DNA from: a virus
Strand: one strand, 5' to 3'
Length of the DNA stretch: 36,666 nucleotides
Virus record (IMG/VR): IMGVR_UViG_3300042090_000749
Location: 1-36,666 of that record
This document shows positions 14,495 to 22,109 of this stretch, in pieces. The notes beneath the pieces are model-generated. The model was not told where the DNA came from, did no database searches, and saw nothing but the letters and a program-made list of their open reading frames with translations. A program made the position numbers and the translations under genes. Position 1 is the stretch's first letter, and every line of letters begins with the position of its first letter.

Positions 14495-14518
14495 GTCAGG
14501 ACTTCATAGATAAAATGT

Positions 14519-14773
14519 ATGAAAAAGAAAAGAAAAGATGGAATGCAGTTGAAATTGATGTACGTCTTGATCAAGGAACTAATACGGAATAGACATATGC
14601 ATGAATGGACTTCCCTTGAATTTTCGGATGTTACTAAGATAGATGGCCCATTGATTAGACATGTTGAAGCGTTGTGGGCTGAAATACACACATTGCAAGA
14701 AAGGGTTAGAGAATTAGAAAAATCTGAATTCCAAAAATATTGCCAGCCACAAGAGAAAACCTACAACATTTGA
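14519..14773 (+). CDS. Hypothetical protein with C-terminal coiled coil
   Basis: This 84-residue protein has a lysine-rich start (MKKKRKDGMQLKLMYVL), an aromatic middle (HMHEWTSLEFSDVTKIDGPL) and a helical, heptad-like C-terminal part (EALWAEIHTLQERVRELEKS). The ribosome binding site is poor: AGG lies about 17 nt upstream. A competing ATG at 14515 opens only a 25-codon frame. An internal start at 14543 (MQLKLMYVL) is possible. No family is recognised. Confidence 0.45.
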   Translation: MKKKRKDGMQLKLMYVLIKELIRNRHMHEWTSLEFSDVTKIDGPLIRHVEALWAEIHTLQERVRELEKSEFQKYCQPQEKTYNI

Positions 14774-14943
14774 AAACTTTGGAATTATTGCAACGCCGTT
14801 GCAACAATTAAATCGGGAAAAAGCTGGAAGGCCTGTTGAAGAATATCTCTTAAACGAACCACAAGCGACATATAGAACTTAAATAGAAAAGAGCCTCTTT
14901 TACAAGGCTCTAATTCCATGAAATACCTAACACAAGGACAGTC
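14774..14943. other. Intergenic region with palindrome and terminator
   Basis: This gap between converging genes holds a perfect 7-bp inverted repeat with a 3-nt spacer (TTGCAAC-GCC-GTTGCAA) near 14796-14812 and, closer to the ERF gene, a terminator hairpin. No reading frame with a good ribosome binding site was seen. Confidence 0.4.
14881..14911 (-). terminator. Terminator of the ERF operon
   Basis: On the - strand AGAGCC and GGCTCT (14890-14895 and 14906-14911) pair and are followed by TTTTCTATTT, giving a plausible intrinsic terminator about 35 nt after the stop of the ERF gene. Confidence 0.6.
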
Positions 14944-15591
14944 TTAGCTTACACTACTGCCAATTTGTTTTTCTAGCCATTTGTTGAAATGCTCTTTAAA
15001 AGGCTCCGGATCTTTCAACCACTTAAATATCGTTTCCTGGAAACTTTTACCCGCTGGTAGTTTGGAGTAAGCAAATCTTAGATAATCTTCAACTTGTGGA
15101 ATCATAGAAGAATCCATCCCCGTGATGTCAACTAAGTGCGCAGCGTTGTGGAAAACATCGGATTCGTTGAAAACAGGCTTTACAGGCTCTTTCTTCTTAG
15201 CTTCATGAACCTTACGGTCTTCCTCTCCATCATCATCTTCTTCGGCTGCAATGCCTAACAACGATGAAATTTGATACCTTCTCATGTAAGTTACTGATGC
15301 TCCAAACAACTGATCCGACTTCGCTCCTCTAACTAACAAACAACTTGATTCAATCCGCTCACCACTAGCGTGTGCTAGAATCGTGGAGATGATAATGTCT
15401 CCATTGGGTAAATCTTTCCAAGGCTGTAGCAGAGCAATACCGTATTTGCTGAGTGCAGGTTGTATCGATTTCCGGATAGAGGCTAGCGATGCAAACTTTG
15501 ATTTAAAATGTGGGTTGGTTTTATCAAAAGCTACGAGCTCAAATTCTCCTTGGGCTTTAGCTAACGCTTCGTAAAGCTTATTGTTTTCCAT
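14944..15591 (-). CDS. erf: ERF-family single-strand annealing protein
   Basis: This 215-residue protein has the ERF core in residues about 1-125: LYEALAKAQGEFELVAFDKT, FASLASIRKSIQPALSKYGI, an internal strand region (DIIISTILAHASGERIESSC) and LFGASVTYMRRYQISSLLGI, followed by AAEEDDDGE, all in the order expected. The YxRRYxxxxLLGI-AAEEDDDG phrase is the family signature. These proteins anneal complementary single strands in phage recombination, usually with an exonuclease and an SSB, both present elsewhere in the window. The C-terminal 70 residues after a lysine-rich linker (HEAKKKEPVKPVF) are less typical. It overlaps the upstream ribbon-helix-helix gene by 14 nt. Confidence 0.85.
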   Translation of the reverse strand: MENNKLYEALAKAQGEFELVAFDKTNPHFKSKFASLASIRKSIQPALSKYGIALLQPWKDLPNGDIIISTILAHASGERIESSCLLVRGAKSDQLFGASVTYMRRYQISSLLGIAAEEDDDGEEDRKVHEAKKKEPVKPVFNESDVFHNAAHLVDITGMDSSMIPQVEDYLRFAYSKLPAGKSFQETIFKWLKDPEPFKEHFNKWLEKQIGSSVS

Positions 15592-15730
15592 GTTTCTCCA
15601 AATGTGTGTTTATCAGTTGCGTTACTAAAGAGGCCATTGACATGTGCTTTAAGGCGCAGAAAGCTTTTAGGTTTGCATGTAAGATGGGGTCTAGGCGTAG
15701 TGTTAAAACTTGGTAGTCGATTTCGTTCAT
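15578..15730 (-). CDS. Ribbon-helix-helix (Arc/CopG-like) regulator
   Basis: This 50-residue frame has an N-terminal beta strand (YQVLTLRLDP), a helix (ILHANLKAFCALKHM) and a second helix (SMASLVTQLINTHLEKHG), which is the ribbon-helix-helix layout with alternating residues on the strand for DNA contact. GGAAAC precedes the ATG. Its stop lies 14 nt inside the ERF gene, so the two are probably co-translated. Likely a dimeric transcription regulator, perhaps of its own operon. Confidence 0.7.
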   Translation of the reverse strand: MNEIDYQVLTLRLDPILHANLKAFCALKHMSMASLVTQLINTHLEKHGKQ

Positions 15731-15741
15731 CGTTGTTTCCT

Positions 15742-15960
15742 TTAGTTAATTTTTATATTTACGGGGTAAGAAGTGTGATGCTCTAAATCAGCTTTTACTT
15801 TGATGGTGTTGTCAACAACAACTGTATGCTTAATTTTAATTCCATTGCTAAAAGCATGACTGATACCGCTAGACAAAATCATAGAGACTACAATCGGAAC
15901 CCAGATGCGGTATAAGCGTTCTAAGTTTGCCCATAGAACTGATGGCTTTAAATTACTCAT
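15742..15960 (-). CDS. Single-pass membrane protein, 72 residues
   Basis: The start has a strong ribosome binding site (AAGGAG, 8 nt upstream) and a clear promoter. One membrane segment is seen at residues about 19-37 (IWVPIVVSMILSSGISHAF), with a short basic/aromatic N-terminus inside and a C-terminal part rich in beta-forming residues (KHTVVVDNTIKVKADLEHH) that would be outside. It is the first gene of the ERF operon. No family is recognised. A superinfection-exclusion role is possible for such topology but not shown. Confidence 0.6.
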   Translation of the reverse strand: MSNLKPSVLWANLERLYRIWVPIVVSMILSSGISHAFSNGIKIKHTVVVDNTIKVKADLEHHTSYPVNIKIN

Positions 15961-16009
15961 TCTTCATTCTCCTTGTGTGTCCTTGTGTTGTGTGTTTAGT
16001 ATTTTGTTA

Positions 16010-16043
16010 TGCTACAATTATAGCATATGCTGTATTTATAGCA
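16010..16043. promoter_or_regulatory. Palindromic operator cluster
   Basis: Three overlapping inverted repeats lie here: TGCTA-N6-TAGCA (16010-16025), AGCATATGCT (16022-16031) and TGCT-N8-AGCA (16028-16043). They cover promoters in both directions and are a strong candidate regulator-binding region in the divergent gap between the ERF operon and the terminase genes. Confidence 0.55.
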
Positions 16044-16044
16044 A
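16017..16044 (-). promoter_or_regulatory. Promoter of the ERF operon
   Basis: On the - strand, TTGCTA (16039-16044), a 16-nt spacer and TGC-TATAAT (-10 at 16017-16022, perfect hexamer with extended TG) form a strong promoter about 57 nt before the start at 15960. An opposing TGC-TACAAT (16010-16018) reads toward the terminase genes. Confidence 0.6.
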
Positions 16045-16102
16045 GAAAAAAAAGATGCTTGTGAATTAAATTAGTTTTTAGTAGTTTCGGGGTAAATGTA
16101 AG

Positions 16103-16507
16103 ATGGATTTACTGATGGCGGAAACTGAAACAACCAAAAGCAAAAAAAAGATGCCCTTGACTTTTACTGATGAGGCTATTGCTAAAGCTCTTATTAGACG
16201 CCGTGGACTTCAATATCTAGCTGCTAATGACTTGGGAATTAGTGGTGGTCATATGTCTGAAAGGATCAATTCTTCCGAATATCTTACTTCTGTACGTGAT
16301 AATGCAAGGCAGGTACGTATTGATGATGCTGAGCAAAGCCTTACTGAATTGGTTAGCTCAAAAGAGTTAGGAGCTGTTTGCTTCACACTCAAAACTATCG
16401 GTAAATCACGCGGATACACAGAAACAAGTGATAATGCTGTTGATAAAGACACGCTCAAACACTTTGTAGATCTCATGAAACTCGTCACTGAGAAACAAAT
16501 AAACTAA
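16103..16507 (+). CDS. Terminase small subunit, probable
   Basis: This 134-residue protein has an N-terminal lysine-rich lead, then a helix-turn-helix-like segment (EAIAKALIRRRGLQYLAAND, LGISGGHMSERINS), a helical middle (VRDNARQVRIDDAEQSLTEL) and AVCFTLKTIGKSRGYTE, which resembles the A-x-x-F-x-L-K phrase frequent in small terminases. It lies upstream of the large subunit, separated by one inserted - strand gene. Small subunits recognise the phage DNA and start packaging. The alternative start at 16115 (MAETETTK) is possible. The call rests on fold pattern and position. Confidence 0.6.
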   Translation: MDLLMAETETTKSKKKMPLTFTDEAIAKALIRRRGLQYLAANDLGISGGHMSERINSSEYLTSVRDNARQVRIDDAEQSLTELVSSKELGAVCFTLKTIGKSRGYTETSDNAVDKDTLKHFVDLMKLVTEKQIN

Positions 16508-16896
16508 TCTCTGCTCAATATAGCCTGTAGCAATATCAAAGCACTTACGAAATCATAGTGGTTTATCGGCAATGACATAGCCATATTAGGCAACTTCTCT
16601 ATGTTTTCAATCATCGCATCTAACTGTTTTAAGAGATCTTTTTTGGTGATCGGTTGAGAAAGTGTTTTCTCGCTGAAACCGTTATCTGAGGGCATATTTG
16701 CATCTTCAATTTTAGGTATAATTTCATTGCCTTCATCATCAACTCTTAAAAAATTAGACCAGTTCAAAGCTGAAGCCTTATAACAATCATTTCCACCATC
16801 AATAGATATCTGCCCACAACTACATGTAACGTAATCATGTCTATGGAATGACTCAAGAACATCTTTACATAGTTTACATTTAGCTCTGTTTCTCAT
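16504..16896 (-). CDS. Zinc-ribbon protein inserted between terminase genes
   Basis: This 130-residue protein begins with a metal-binding region: KCKLC (residues 7-11) and TCSCGQISIDGG (residues 24-35), giving CxxC...CxC, seen in a conserved phage/bacterial small-protein family (DUF7695-like by memory). The rest is helical and charged. It is encoded opposite to its flanking terminase genes: its end overlaps the small-subunit stop by 4 nt and its start is 26 nt from the large-subunit start. This placement is that of a moron, an extra gene that is not part of the virion operon. The function is unknown. Confidence 0.6.
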   Translation of the reverse strand: MRNRAKCKLCKDVLESFHRHDYVTCSCGQISIDGGNDCYKASALNWSNFLRVDDEGNEIIPKIEDANMPSDNGFSEKTLSQPITKKDLLKQLDAMIENIEKLPNMAMSLPINHYDFVSALILLQAILSRD

Positions 16897-16922
16897 ATAA
16901 CAATCCCAAAAACGATGATAAT

Positions 16923-18227
16923 ATGACTATAGATAGTAATGACCTATTGGCACCAAAACAACTAGAATTTATTTACAAATCAACGAAGCAATGGAATCTA
17001 GCTCATGGCAGCGTTCGATCTGGTAAAACAATCTGTACACTATGGCGATTTATGCAGGCTTGTTTTGCCTGTCCAGACTCTCAAATATTTATGGTTGGTC
17101 ACTCAAGCGATACTATTTACCAAAACGTTATTAGACTCATTCTTGAATCACCACAGCTAGCCGTTTATAGGCCATTTTGTACCTGGGAAGCGGGAAAGAG
17201 ACGGCTTAAATTTATGGATAAGGTTATAAGCACACTCGGTGCCAAAGACGAAGGAGCTATTGGTCAGTTTCAGGGTAAGTCTATGTCTCTAGTTTACTGT
17301 GATGAAATTACTCTATATCCAGAAGCTATTATCGACATGATCGATACACGGCTATCGTTCAAACATTCCATGGGATTCGCTTCCATGAATCCATCCTATC
17401 CTACGCACAAGGTCAAGCAATGGATAGATAAGGCTGAGGCGGGAGACCCTAATTACTACGCTCTACATTTTAACTTGGATGATAATCCTTATGTCGACGA
17501 ATCTTACAAACAACGAATCCGCGATAGTCTTTCTGGTTTGTTTTATAAGCGTAATTATCTGGGGTTGTGGTGTCTTGCAGAGGGTGCAATCTTCGACTTC
17601 TTTGACCGTAAAATCTATGTTCTTCGTCGCCCTCCCACTGCTGCTGAGTATTGGATCGCTGGTATTGATTATGGCACTGTTAATGCGTTTGCTTGCGTTT
17701 TGATAGGAGTTTCAACTGGAAAATACACACAGACTGGTAAACGTTTGTGGGCTGAGAAAGAATACTTCTGGGATTCAAAGAAGAAAGGGAGACAGAAGAC
17801 TAACTCTGAGTATGCGGATGATGTTGCAGCTTTCCTCGAACCATATGCAGTTAAAAACGTTTATGTTGACCCTAGTGCCGCTGCCTTTAAGCTAGAGCTA
17901 AGACGACGTGGTATCCACTGCGTGGATGCTTATAATGAGGTAGAGGATGGTATTCAAATCATGACATCCGAAATGAAAAAGGGTAACTTCTTTATTTGCG
18001 AGGATTGCCCTAATCTGATTAGAGAAATTGAAAGCTATGTATGGGATTCTAAACAAGCAGAGCGTGGTATTGATGCTCCCCTTAAAAAAGATGATCATAT
18101 CCTCGATGCGACACGTTATTGCCTAGCCACTCACAAGGTGGCTTCGTTTGATTTGGATGAATATCACAGGAAACAAGAGATGCAAATGAGACAGAAATAT
18201 CATCCCCAAGGTTATGGGTTTAAATAG
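16923..18227 (+). CDS. Terminase large subunit (packaging ATPase/nuclease)
   Basis: This 434-residue protein has the full motor-nuclease layout. ATPase: Walker A GSVRSGKT (residues 29-36), a Q-motif-like start, Walker B LVYCDE (123-128, Glu128 catalytic) and the coupling segment FASMNPSYPTHK (about 151-162). Nuclease: IAGIDYG (Asp249), VYVDPSAAAF (Asp316) and HILDATRY (Asp395), the three acidic residues expected for the RNase H-like domain. The length and order fit PBSX/terminase-6-type proteins. It cuts concatemeric DNA and pumps it into the prohead through the portal encoded just downstream. It starts at an ATG with a weak site in the short divergent gap. Confidence 0.9.
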   Translation: MTIDSNDLLAPKQLEFIYKSTKQWNLAHGSVRSGKTICTLWRFMQACFACPDSQIFMVGHSSDTIYQNVIRLILESPQLAVYRPFCTWEAGKRRLKFMDKVISTLGAKDEGAIGQFQGKSMSLVYCDEITLYPEAIIDMIDTRLSFKHSMGFASMNPSYPTHKVKQWIDKAEAGDPNYYALHFNLDDNPYVDESYKQRIRDSLSGLFYKRNYLGLWCLAEGAIFDFFDRKIYVLRRPPTAAEYWIAGIDYGTVNAFACVLIGVSTGKYTQTGKRLWAEKEYFWDSKKKGRQKTNSEYADDVAAFLEPYAVKNVYVDPSAAAFKLELRRRGIHCVDAYNEVEDGIQIMTSEMKKGNFFICEDCPNLIREIESYVWDSKQAERGIDAPLKKDDHILDATRYCLATHKVASFDLDEYHRKQEMQMRQKYHPQGYGFK

Positions 18228-18326
18228 ACCAATCAGTTATAATCTTTGTGTGCCTAGAACGACGGTTCGAAAAGCTATTTCCGATAGCCTGGCATAACTT
18301 TCATTCGGATCAACTACGGAGGTTGT
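18228..18326 (+). other. Leader between terminase and HNH gene
   Basis: This gap contains a perfect -10-like TATAAT (18238-18243) without a clear -35, then two small hairpins, GAAC-GACG-GTTC and GCTAT-TTCCG-ATAGC, and a ribosome binding site GGAGG (18318-18322) before the GTG start. It may be a promoter or mRNA-processing zone that arrived with the endonuclease gene. Confidence 0.35.
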
Positions 18327-18947
18327 GTGTCTAAGAAAGAAAATAAAGCTAATTACCACAAAAGAACTTACATTCCAAAAAAGAATTGTTGCGATGTTTG
18401 CAACAAAGATTTAACAGGCACGAGAAGAAAAAGATGTGATGAATGTAAAATTACATGTCTATGTCAAGACTGCGGAAAAATATTTTTACGAAGAGTAAAA
18501 TACAAACTGTGTTCTGTATGTTCTTATAAAGATTTAAAACTTAAAAACTCAGAAGGGTTTCAAAAGTATCGTCAAAGAATAAATGAAGAATATAAAAAGA
18601 AAACACGAGAACGATTAAAACTTCCTTTAGACCATGATTTTGGGAAAGCACCAAAGGGAACTGGTTTTGTAAATGTAAAAGGGTATCGGAAGTTTTGGAT
18701 GAAAGATATAGAAACGGGGAAACAAATATCAAGATACGAACATCATATAGTTATTGAACAAAGTTTAGGCAGAGAATTGTTTGATCATGAACGAGTTCAT
18801 CATAAAAATGGAGACAGGGGAGATAATAGAATAGAAAATCTTGAACTTTGGTCAATTGGACAACCTTCAGGACAACGAGTTGACGATAAGATAAATTACT
18901 TCATTGAGTTTTTACAAGCCTACGGTTATAAAGTATATAAAGTGTAA
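18327..18947 (+). CDS. HNH homing endonuclease, free-standing, next to the intron-bearing portal gene
   Basis: This 206-residue protein starts at GTG with GGAGG upstream. The N-terminal third has several CxxC pairs (CCDVC 21-25, CDEC 37-40, CLCQDC 44-49, CSVC 62-65), a zinc-finger array, and a basic linker. The nuclease core is YEHHIVIEQSLGRE (138-150) plus VHHKNGDRGDNRIENLELW (157-175): His139/140, Asn161 and a final Asn make the H-N-H pattern of phage homing nucleases. Codon use is more A-rich than the neighbouring structural genes, suggesting a mobile origin. It ends 26 nt before the portal start, whose gene carries a group I intron with no endonuclease gene of its own. It probably cuts intronless portal or nearby sequences. 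Confidence 0.85.
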   Translation: MSKKENKANYHKRTYIPKKNCCDVCNKDLTGTRRKRCDECKITCLCQDCGKIFLRRVKYKLCSVCSYKDLKLKNSEGFQKYRQRINEEYKKKTRERLKLPLDHDFGKAPKGTGFVNVKGYRKFWMKDIETGKQISRYEHHIVIEQSLGRELFDHERVHHKNGDRGDNRIENLELWSIGQPSGQRVDDKINYFIEFLQAYGYKVYKV

Positions 18948-18973
18948 GTAAATATTTTAGATGGAGGTTTACC

Positions 18974-21330
18974 TTGGCTTTTTATATGCCGCCTTGGAAC
19001 AACGCGTTGGAGCCGAATCAAGGTAACGTCAGACAGTGGTTAGACAACCTGTATTCGAAATTCCAACCAATTGAACAGGCTTAAAGCGGGTCTGTTAATA
19101 AAAGAGAAAGGCGTTGGAATCAATCGAACATTGATACCCTCTTTTATGCTGGCTTGAGTTTAGGGTCAGTTTAAACCGTTCCTGATTGACTTGGAAGGCT
19201 AAACCGAAAGGCATGCCGACAAGGCGGAACTCGCAAGAGACCGTGAGAGACTGAGTGGAATGGGCTAGAAATAGCAAGCGACAGTCCGACCCGAACAACG
19301 AAAGGTTCGGAGGCTAGCAGAAATGACTAGCCCGCTCGTAAGAGAGGTAACAGATTGCTCAAACTTTCATAAATAGATATTTTAATTTTACGCCAGCAGC
19401 GTCATATCAAAATTTCTACTTCAACCTGCTTCAACAGCCAGTCAACATGGTGACGGGATACCAACGTCAACATCGAAAATCTATTAACTATCTACCCTCT
19501 GAAGGGGCTGATCCTAATACGACCGATCAATACACACGGTTAATCACTCATGTTTGTAATACTAACGGAATTCACGAGCAGTTTTCTAGAGCTTGTGAAC
19601 AAGCAGCCATCACTGGAATGGTTTTACTCCAACCTTATCTTGATTATAATGGCGATGATCATGCTCAAGGACAACTTAAAGTAAAACTTTGGGAATATAA
19701 CTCATTCCTGATTGATCCCTATATGAGAGAACTTGATGGTTCCGATTGTCAATTTGTGTGGTGTCAAGAGTATATATCCAAGAAAGAGGCTGAATTCCGC
19801 TTCCCTGATATGAAAGCCAATATTGCTCCTATGTCGGGAACGCCTCAACGCTATGGATCATTCTATTTTCTTCCTGAAAACTACAACATGGCTCGTAATG
19901 ATCTAATGGTTTTGAGTTATGTTTGGTATAAATGGAAACGTAAGAAGAAACGTCTTTATTCCCGATCTAGAAATCAATTCTTTGATTACGCTGGGGATGA
20001 TGGTCATCTTGAACTCATCCTATATTCAATCCCTGACCTAGAAGAAGTCACAGTCGAAGTGCCATGTTGGAAGCTTGCAGTCGTGCTTAACGATCAGTTG
20101 ATGTTCCAAGGGGACAATCCACTGGGTTTTGACGACTGCCCCTTTATACCCGTTGTGTGGAATTATGAACCTCATATCAATTATTACGATTTAAGGGCAC
20201 GCGGATTAGTTAGAACTATGAGAGATTCTAACTATCTGCTTAATCGAAGAATCATTATCAATCATGATATATCAGAAGCTACTATTAACGCAGGTTGGAT
20301 GCGCAAAGTTGGTGCTGTAGCTAACGAAGATAACCTCAAAAAATCTGGTCAAGGCTGGGACGTTATCATCAATGAAGGATATGAGATGAGTGATGTTCAA
20401 AAGATCATTCCTTCATCTGTTCCTGAATCTGATATGGCCTTAGCAGATCAATTAAGGTCGCTTATCTTTGGAACTTCGGGTATCGATTTAGAGAATTGGA
20501 GCGCACAAAACGATAAACAAGCCTCTTCGCTTACAACTATCCTTAAGCAAGCTGCCAATCTGACTGTTCTTCAAAAATATTTCGATCAATGGGATTTAGC
20601 TCTTAAATATCTAGGAGATAGAATGCTTCAAATTGCTCAAAACAATTGGAATGCTGCCAAAGTAGGATTGATCATCGGAGAAGATCCATCACCGCACTTC
20701 TATTCGAAGATCTTTGCTAAATATCAAACAATTGTAGAAGAAGGCCTCTTAACGCCAACTCAGAAAGCGTATCAAGCTCAACAAATGCTCGATATAAATG
20801 CCCAGTTTGGAAGAGAGGTGTTCCCTGCTTCTATGATTATTAAAGATATGGCAATCCAAGGTAAAGCAGAGATTATGGAGTTCTTACAACAGCAAGAACA
20901 ACAAGCAGCAGCTGTTCAAAATGAAGCCACAAACATTCAACATGCATTTGAAGAAGCAAAACTCAAAGAACTCATGTCTAAAGCTGCTTCTAATCTGGCT
21001 ACTGCTAGAGAGCGTCACGGTAGGTCTCAAGCTGATATCGGCCTCTATGAAGAGAGATTAAGCGAGATCACACGCAATAGAGCATTAGCGACAAAAGATA
21101 AGATGGAAGCTCTTGAGAAGATGGTTGATGTCACTGCTAAACTTGGTGCTATTGAAACCATGATGAAGATGGGTCAGATTGAAGACTTCAACAACTCTCA
21201 ATCGATTGGCGAAGATATTGAAAAAAGAGACGCTCAGAAAACAAGCGATTCTAATGCATTTATGATGGAAATATTGAAAGGGATGCCTGGTTTGCAACAA
21301 CCTGCTCCACAACAAGAAGTTGGTGTGTAA
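18974..21330 (+). CDS. Portal protein, split by a group I intron: join(18974..19081,19354..21330)
   Basis: Exon 1 (36 codons) starts at TTG 18974, placed 6 nt after a strong GGAGG, and reads LAFYMPPWNNALEPNQGNVR to EQA. Exon 2 starts at 19354 and reads IAQTFINRYFNFTPAASYQN onward. Splicing joins them in frame into a 694-residue protein. Without splicing, exon 1 stops at once (TAA). The ATG at 19447 has no ribosome binding site, so it is not a separate start. Features include NLLQQPVNMVTGYQRQHRKS, typical of one group of large phage portals, a long core, and a C-terminal helical coiled-coil barrel region (EQQAAAVQNEATNIQHAFEE). Portals form a dodecameric ring at one capsid vertex through which the terminase pumps DNA. 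It lies between terminase and scaffold/capsid genes, as expected. Confidence 0.85.
19082..19353 (+). ncRNA. Group I self-splicing intron in the portal gene (272 nt, no internal ORF)
   Basis: P1: exon ACAGGCT (19075-19081) pairs with internal guide GGTCTGT (19089-19095), with the required U-G pair at the 5' splice site. P2: ATAAAAGAG/CTCTTTTAT (19098-19106 with 19139-19147). P3: CCGTTCC/GGAATGG (19176-19182 with 19257-19263). P7: GACTG/CAGTC (19249-19253 with 19282-19286). P8: GCTA-GAAA-TAGC (19264-19275). P9: CCGAAC/GTTCGG (19291-19310). P9.1: GGCTAG/CTAGCC (19312-19332). The last intron base is G19353. P10 can form between exon 2 bases 19356-19359 and intron 19085-19088. The joined exons stay in frame. 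P4-P6 lie in 19183-19248 but were not fully drawn. Confidence 0.88.
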
Positions 21331-21394
21331 GTAATTTCTTGAACAATACATTGTTCAGGGTATAATAAAGAAAATTAAAGCTATGTGAGGTTAT

Positions 21395-21619
21395 ATGGCT
21401 GGTAGAAAAATTGATGACCACTCAGCGTGGATGGGCAAAGGTTCTGAAGGTTCAGTCCTCCCATTAAGCTCTAAAATGAAACAATTCAGCTCAGCTGGTG
21501 GAAATGAGAGGTCAGGGTCACTTGATTACCATGACACCACAGAAGAAATCGAAAGAGATCAAGAACATGGCATTGGCAAAGCGAAATCGCACAAGCTAAA
21601 ACCAGGCTATAGAAATTAA
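21395..21619 (+). CDS. Small phage protein, 74 residues
   Basis: This Gly/Ser/Lys-rich, hydrophilic protein (MAGRKIDDHSAWMGKGSEGS, SSAGGNERSGSLDY, KSHKLKPGYRN) starts after GTGAGG. No family is recognised. It has no membrane segment and looks flexible. It lies between portal and scaffold genes among three similarly small, basic proteins, so it may be a minor virion or assembly protein. Confidence 0.6.
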   Translation: MAGRKIDDHSAWMGKGSEGSVLPLSSKMKQFSSAGGNERSGSLDYHDTTEEIERDQEHGIGKAKSHKLKPGYRN

Positions 21620-21658
21620 TCTTAGGGGATTGGTAACAGTCCCCAATTCAGAGGCATT

Positions 21659-21895
21659 ATGAAAGACGTATTCAAAGATAGACATGAACCCAAGAAAAGG
21701 AAGCAAGAAGGCGAACCTTGGTCATTCAAAGCTGATTCTAAAGATCGAGCAATATCAGGGTCTCTATATGCTGGTACTGATTATGGTATAGGTTTTAAGC
21801 AACCTGTAGGCAAAGAAAAAGCTGGTGGATATGCTATTCCATTAGGGTGCCGTAGAATGGACACAAGCAAGATGATTGACCATGAAAAAGAGTAA
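21659..21895 (+). CDS. Small basic protein, paralogue of the next gene
   Basis: This 78-residue basic protein is preceded by AGAGG. Residues about 18-52 (EPWSFKADSKDRAISGSLY, AGTDYGIGFKQPVGKEK) align with residues about 18-53 of the following gene's product (KPWEFDASNADQRAGPSA, AGDYYGTGVRNPIGRLR), sharing the PW-x-F-x-A start and the AG-x-DYG-x-G-x-x-x-P-x-G core. Probably a duplicated minor structural or assembly protein. The two genes overlap by 14 nt. Confidence 0.6.
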   Translation: MKDVFKDRHEPKKRKQEGEPWSFKADSKDRAISGSLYAGTDYGIGFKQPVGKEKAGGYAIPLGCRRMDTSKMIDHEKE

Positions 21896-22109
21896 GCCAG
21901 GTTCCTTCATTGGACAAAGCAAAGCAATCAAGAAGCCTTGGGAATTTGATGCTTCTAATGCTGACCAAAGAGCGGGGCCAAGTGCTGCTGCTGGTGACTA
22001 TTATGGCACTGGTGTTCGCAATCCCATCGGAAGATTGAGAGACGATACAATGGGATATAGGCCGGCTACTAAGAAACAACTTGGAAAACCGCCTAAGTCT
22101 GTAGTCTAG
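21882..22109 (+). CDS. Small basic protein, paralogue of the previous gene
   Basis: The chosen start is the ATG at 21882 (MKKSKPGSFIGQSKAIKKPW) rather than the upstream TTG. The 75-residue product shares the PW-x-F...AG-x-YYG-x-G-x-x-x-PIG core with the preceding gene and ends in a basic tail (TKKQLGKPPKSVV). Gly-rich turns and Tyr suggest a small folded module, perhaps binding capsid or DNA. It is followed by an opposing gene overlapping by 4 nt. Confidence 0.55.
   Translation: MKKSKPGSFIGQSKAIKKPWEFDASNADQRAGPSAAAGDYYGTGVRNPIGRLRDDTMGYRPATKKQLGKPPKSVV

Noticed and set aside
14515-14592. Alternative 25-codon frame starting at the ATG at 14515, and a possible frameshift with the 14519 gene
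   Set aside because: The 84-codon frame from 14519 is continuous and protein-like, so no frameshift is needed; the 25-codon frame has no better ribosome binding site.
18250-18300. GGTTCGAAA that looks like a tRNA T-loop
   Set aside because: No T-stem, anticodon arm or acceptor stem can be built around it.
19447-21330. Portal translation starting at the ATG at 19447
   Set aside because: There is no ribosome binding site upstream, the frame is open back to 19354, and joining with exon 1 across the intron gives a longer, better portal protein with a proper start.
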